Below, one piece after another: positions 5,954-8,233 of a DNA stretch of 8,233 nucleotides. A program made the translations under genes and the position numbers. Source of the stretch: RHKX01 sp964497825. GTDB lineage: Bacteria > Actinomycetota > Thermoleophilia > Solirubrobacterales > 70-9. The notes beneath the pieces were generated by a model. That model did not search any database and was not told where the DNA came from. It was given only the letters and a program-made list of their open reading frames with translations. Every line of letters starts with the position of its first letter. Positions within the stretch are counted from its first letter, which is position 1. The stretch lies in NCBI GenBank assembly GCA_964497825.1, contig CAZCFA010000092.1, positions 1 through 8,233 on the forward strand. Reading direction: 5' to 3'.

Positions 5954-7360
5954 TCAGCCGCCGGCCGAGACCTTCTCGGCCGCCTCCTCGAGCACCGGCC
6001 TGAGGACCGAGACGATCTCCTCGAACTGCTCGGTGTCGCAGATCAGCGGCGGCGCCAGCTGGATCACCGGGTCGCCGCGGTCGTCGGCGCGGCAGATCAG
6101 GCCGCGCCGGTAGAGCTCGCCGGAGAGGAACCCGCGCAGCAGCCACTCGCCCTCCTCGTCGCTGAACGGCTCCTTCGTCTCGCGGTCCTTGACCAGCTCG
6201 AGCGCGTGGAAGAAGCCGGCGCCGCGGACGTCGCCGACGATCGGGATGTCGCGCAGGTCCTCGAGCACGCCGCGGAACTCGTCCTCCTTGGCGCGGACGT
6301 GCCCGCAGAGGTCCTCCTCCTCGAAGACGTCGAGGTTGCGCAGCGCCACCGCCGCGGCGACCGGGTGGCCGCCGAAGGTCGAGCCGTGGGCGAACGACGC
6401 GGTCCCGGTCGAGAACGGCTCGAACACCTCGTCGGAGGCGATCATCGCCCCCATCGGCAGGTAGGCGCCGGTCAGCGCCTTCGCGGTGGTGATGATGTCG
6501 GGCTGGAAGCCGTAGCGCTCGCAGCCCCAGTAGTAGCCGAGCCGGCCCCAGGAGCAGATCACCTCGTCGGAGACGAGCAGGATGTCGTGCTCGTCGCAGA
6601 TCTCGCGCACGCGCTGGAAGTAGCCCTCCTGCGGCGGGATGCAGCCGCCGGCGTTCTGCAGCGGCTCGAGGATCACCGCGGCGACGGTGTCGGGGCCCTC
6701 GAACTCGATCCGCTCGCGCAGCTTCTCGGCCGCCCAGAGCGGGTCGCGGCCCGCGGGCCAGTGGTAGGAGTTGGTGTTCGGCACGTGGGCGCCGCCCGGC
6801 ATCGTCGGCTCGAACGGGACCTTGAGGTCGGTCAGGCCGGTCGCGGTCAGCGCCCCCATCGTGGTGCCGTGGTAGGCGACCTCGCGGGTGATGATCTTCG
6901 TCCGCTGGCCGCGGCCGTGGGCCCGGTGCCAGTTGCGGGCGACCTTGATCGCGGCCTCGACCGCCTCCGAGCCGCTGTTGGTGAAGAAGACCCGGTTGAG
7001 GTCGCCGGGGGTGAGCTCGGCGACCCGCTGGGCGAGCTCGATCGAGCGCGGGTGCGCGTAGCTCCAGTTCGTGTAGAACTCGAGCTCGCGGATCTGCGCG
7101 GCGGCGGCCTCGCCGTAGTCGGCGCGGCCGTGGCCGGCGTTGCTGCAGAACAGCGCGCTGAGGCCGTCGAGGTAGCGGTTGCCGTGGTCGTCCCAGACGT
7201 AGGGGCCCTCGCCGCGGGCGATGATCGGGATCTCGTGCTCGGCGTCGTAGCCGCCCATCCGCGAGAAGTGCATCCAGAGGTTGCGGCGCGCCATCTCCTG
7301 CAGGTCGGCGCCGCCGGCGCCGGCGGTGTTGACTTCCTGTTGTGGCGTTGCAATGGCCAT
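5954..7360 (-). CDS. class III (omega) aminotransferase, polyamine/omega-amino acid type
   Basis: A 468-residue PLP-dependent fold-type I enzyme. Visible motifs are GDGxY-like YVWDDHGNRYLDGL, the phosphate-binding NSGSEA (128-133), YHG (163-165), E232 in ILEPLQNAGG, D265 in SDEVI (contacts the PLP ring nitrogen), the Schiff-base lysine K294 in TTAKALTGAYLPMGA, and GSTFGGHP (326-333). The opening LWMHFSRMGGYDAE and the whole pattern match the group often annotated as 'aspartate aminotransferase family' in actinobacteria, related to putrescine/omega-amino acid:pyruvate transaminases. It is not a true aspartate aminotransferase. ATG 7360 is chosen because GAGAGAGG lies eight bases upstream. A TTG at 7417 would extend the frame by 19 residues but overlaps the predicted promoter. 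It is the first gene of the operon. Neighbouring ald implies pyruvate as amino acceptor. The amine donor (putrescine, GABA, beta-alanine or other) is unresolved. Confidence 0.92.
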   Translation of the reverse strand: MAIATPQQEVNTAGAGGADLQEMARRNLWMHFSRMGGYDAEHEIPIIARGEGPYVWDDHGNRYLDGLSALFCSNAGHGRADYGEAAAAQIRELEFYTNWSYAHPRSIELAQRVAELTPGDLNRVFFTNSGSEAVEAAIKVARNWHRAHGRGQRTKIITREVAYHGTTMGALTATGLTDLKVPFEPTMPGGAHVPNTNSYHWPAGRDPLWAAEKLRERIEFEGPDTVAAVILEPLQNAGGCIPPQEGYFQRVREICDEHDILLVSDEVICSWGRLGYYWGCERYGFQPDIITTAKALTGAYLPMGAMIASDEVFEPFSTGTASFAHGSTFGGHPVAAAVALRNLDVFEEEDLCGHVRAKEDEFRGVLEDLRDIPIVGDVRGAGFFHALELVKDRETKEPFSDEEGEWLLRGFLSGELYRRGLICRADDRGDPVIQLAPPLICDTEQFEEIVSVLRPVLEEAAEKVSAGG

Positions 7361-7413
7361 CGCGGTTGCCTCTCTCTCCGGGGTGGGTTCGTCGCCGTTT
7401 CTCGACGCTTTGC

Positions 7414-7511
7414 ACAACCGTAGACCTTTCCTATCGCAGCGACAACCGTGGATTCGGTCAAGTCGGGGTCGATCGCTTGTACGGAATGTCCAAACCGCTT
7501 GGCGAACCGCT
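7414..7511. promoter_or_regulatory. repeated AACCG motifs in the divergent promoter region
   Basis: ACAACCGT occurs at 7414-7421 and 7442-7449, overlapping the -10 and -35 of the predicted minus-strand promoter, 28 bp apart. AACCGCT occurs at 7493-7499 and 7505-7511, 12 bp apart, the first inside an inverted repeat CCAA-N5-TTGG (7490-7502). All share AACCG in the same orientation. They are candidate regulator half-sites, possibly for the PucR-type protein encoded downstream, but no known PucR site is matched. Confidence 0.3.
7417..7445 (-). promoter_or_regulatory. predicted promoter of the aminotransferase operon
   Basis: On the minus strand TTGTCG (7445-7440) and TACGGT (7422-7417) are separated by 17 bp, a housekeeping-type -35/-10 pair. 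Transcription would start near 7410, leaving a leader of about 50 nt that contains the strong GAGAGAGG ribosome binding site of the ATG at 7360. Another near-consensus -35, TTGACC, lies further upstream but lacks a good -10 at proper spacing. Confidence 0.45.
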
Positions 7512-7554
7512 GCGGAACCCCGCGATTCCCTCCCACCGCCGGGCCCGTAGTTGT

Positions 7555-7600
7555 TAGGCTCGCAGCCGCGCCACGGGCGAACCGGGCAGCAAGGAGGAGG
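7555..7600 (+). promoter_or_regulatory. possible -10 and strong ribosome binding site of the ABC ATPase gene
   Basis: AAGGAGGAGG (7591-7600) is an almost perfect anti-16S match and decides the TTG start at 7603. A -10-like TAGGCT (7555-7560) would give a leader of about 36 nt, but no -35 is visible 16-18 bp before it, so the promoter part is weak. The same bases contain an in-frame TAG (7555-7557) that bars any start further upstream. Confidence 0.5.
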
Positions 7601-7602
7601 AA

Positions 7603-8233
7603 TTGAACGCAGTTGAGAGCGAGCGGGCGCCGAGCGTCACCCTGCGCTCGGTGAGCAAGCGCTTCGGCGAGCTGACCGCCGTCGACGACGTCGACCTCGA
7701 GATCGGCCAGGGCGAGTTCTTCACCCTGCTCGGCCCGAGCGGTTGCGGGAAGACGACGACGCTGCGGATGATCGCCGGCTTCGAGGACCCGAACGCGGGC
7801 GAGATCCTGATCGAGGGCAGCGACGTCTCCGGGCTTCCCGCCCACCGGCGCCCGACCAACACGGTGTTCCAGAGCTACGCGCTGTTCCCGCACCTGACCG
7901 TGCGCGACAACGTCGCCTACGGGCTCAAGCGCAAGAAGGTCGCCAAGAACGAGATCGCGGAGCGGGTCGAGGCCGAGCTCGAGCGGGTCGGCCTCGCCAA
8001 GGAGGCGAACCGCAAGCCGAACCAGCTCTCCGGCGGCCAGCAGCAGCGCGTCGCGCTGGCCCGCGCGGTCGTCAACCTGCCGAAGGTGCTGCTGCTCGAC
8101 GAGCCGCTCGGCGCCCTCGACCTGAAGCTGCGCAAGGGCCTGCAGCTCGAGCTCAAGCGGATCCAGAAGGAGATCGGGATCACCTTCGTCTACGTCACCC
8201 ACGACCAGGAGGAGGCGCTGACGATGTCGGACC
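7603..8233 (+). CDS. potA: PotA-like ABC transporter ATP-binding protein (3' part outside window)
   Basis: The first 210 residues of an ABC importer ATPase, cut by the window edge. Motifs in order are Walker A GPSGCGKT (44-51), Q-loop Q90 in NTVFQSYALFPHLTVRDNV, signature LSGGQ (142-146), Walker B LLLDEP (163-168), D-loop GALD (170-173) and the switch H200 in VTHDQEEALTMSD. The KLRKGLQLELKRIQKEIGITFVYVTHD stretch, with KLRK after the D-loop, is typical of the spermidine/putrescine PotA group rather than of sugar ATPases. It would sit on the inner face of the membrane and power import with permeases and a binding protein presumably encoded to the right. The start is TTG, fixed by the strong upstream Shine-Dalgarno. 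It is divergent from the aminotransferase operon and shares its control region. An iron or sulfate CUT-family relative is possible but less likely. Confidence 0.88.
   Translation, partial: MNAVESERAPSVTLRSVSKRFGELTAVDDVDLEIGQGEFFTLLGPSGCGKTTTLRMIAGFEDPNAGEILIEGSDVSGLPAHRRPTNTVFQSYALFPHLTVRDNVAYGLKRKKVAKNEIAERVEAELERVGLAKEANRKPNQLSGGQQQRVALARAVVNLPKVLLLDEPLGALDLKLRKGLQLELKRIQKEIGITFVYVTHDQEEALTMSD

Noticed and set aside
3117..6003. Long plus-strand open frames antisense to ald and the PucR-family gene
   Set aside because: They are shadow frames produced by strong G/C third-position bias. The minus-strand frames have complete conserved domains, catalytic residues and ribosome binding sites.
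7361..7417. TTG start at 7417 for the aminotransferase
   Set aside because: It lies at or upstream of the predicted transcription start and adds 19 non-conserved residues, whereas ATG 7360 has a strong, well-spaced GAGAGAGG.
6206..7423. A 405-codon plus-strand frame antisense to the aminotransferase
   Set aside because: Its composition is Val/Ala/Gly/Asp/Arg-rich with no domain, and it lies directly opposite a fully conserved class III aminotransferase.
6847..8202. A 451-codon minus-strand frame crossing the ABC ATPase, the intergenic region and the aminotransferase start
   Set aside because: It crosses the divergent promoter region and overlaps two well-supported genes. Its translation has no recognisable motif.

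Overview
This is a very GC-rich window with strongly GC-ending codons, clear Shine-Dalgarno sites and GTG/TTG starts. That points to a high-GC actinobacterium. A Thermoleophilia/Solirubrobacter-like lineage is a guess from protein style, not something the sequence proves.

Layout from left to right. (1) Positions 1-55 look like the last codons of a plus-strand gene that begins outside the window. (2) Positions 102-221 hold a noncoding 17-bp tandem repeat. (3) A minus-strand gene (273-1187) encodes a stand-alone AbiEi-type winged-helix plus DUF559 nuclease-fold protein. (4) Positions 1319-1620 hold a cluster of REP-like palindromic repeats. They share an exact 12-bp core, GCACCGCCACGG, with the tandem array on the other side of the DUF559 gene. 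(5) Two adjacent hairpins (1646-1701) probably terminate the long minus-strand operon. (6) That operon is transcribed right to left from about 7410: class III aminotransferase (7360-5954), PucR-family regulator (5922-4363), alanine dehydrogenase ald (4280-3153), and a succinate-semialdehyde-dehydrogenase-like ALDH (3087-1720). (7) A 242-bp divergent promoter region separates it from a plus-strand PotA-like ABC transporter ATPase that runs off the right edge.

The operon and the transporter make biochemical sense together. PotA-type importers take up polyamines or related amines. A class III (omega-amino:pyruvate type) aminotransferase would deaminate the amine, passing nitrogen to pyruvate as L-alanine. 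Alanine dehydrogenase would return pyruvate and release ammonium and NADH. The ALDH would oxidise the semialdehyde, for example succinate semialdehyde to succinate. The PucR-type regulator inside the operon is the likely local controller. The exact substrate (putrescine, GABA, beta-alanine or another amine) cannot be read from sequence.

The least ordinary part is 100-1710: a nuclease-fold gene flanked on both sides by repeats that share one core word in the same orientation, ten exact copies in 1.5 kb. Several long open frames antisense to the operon genes are GC-rich shadows and are not annotated.
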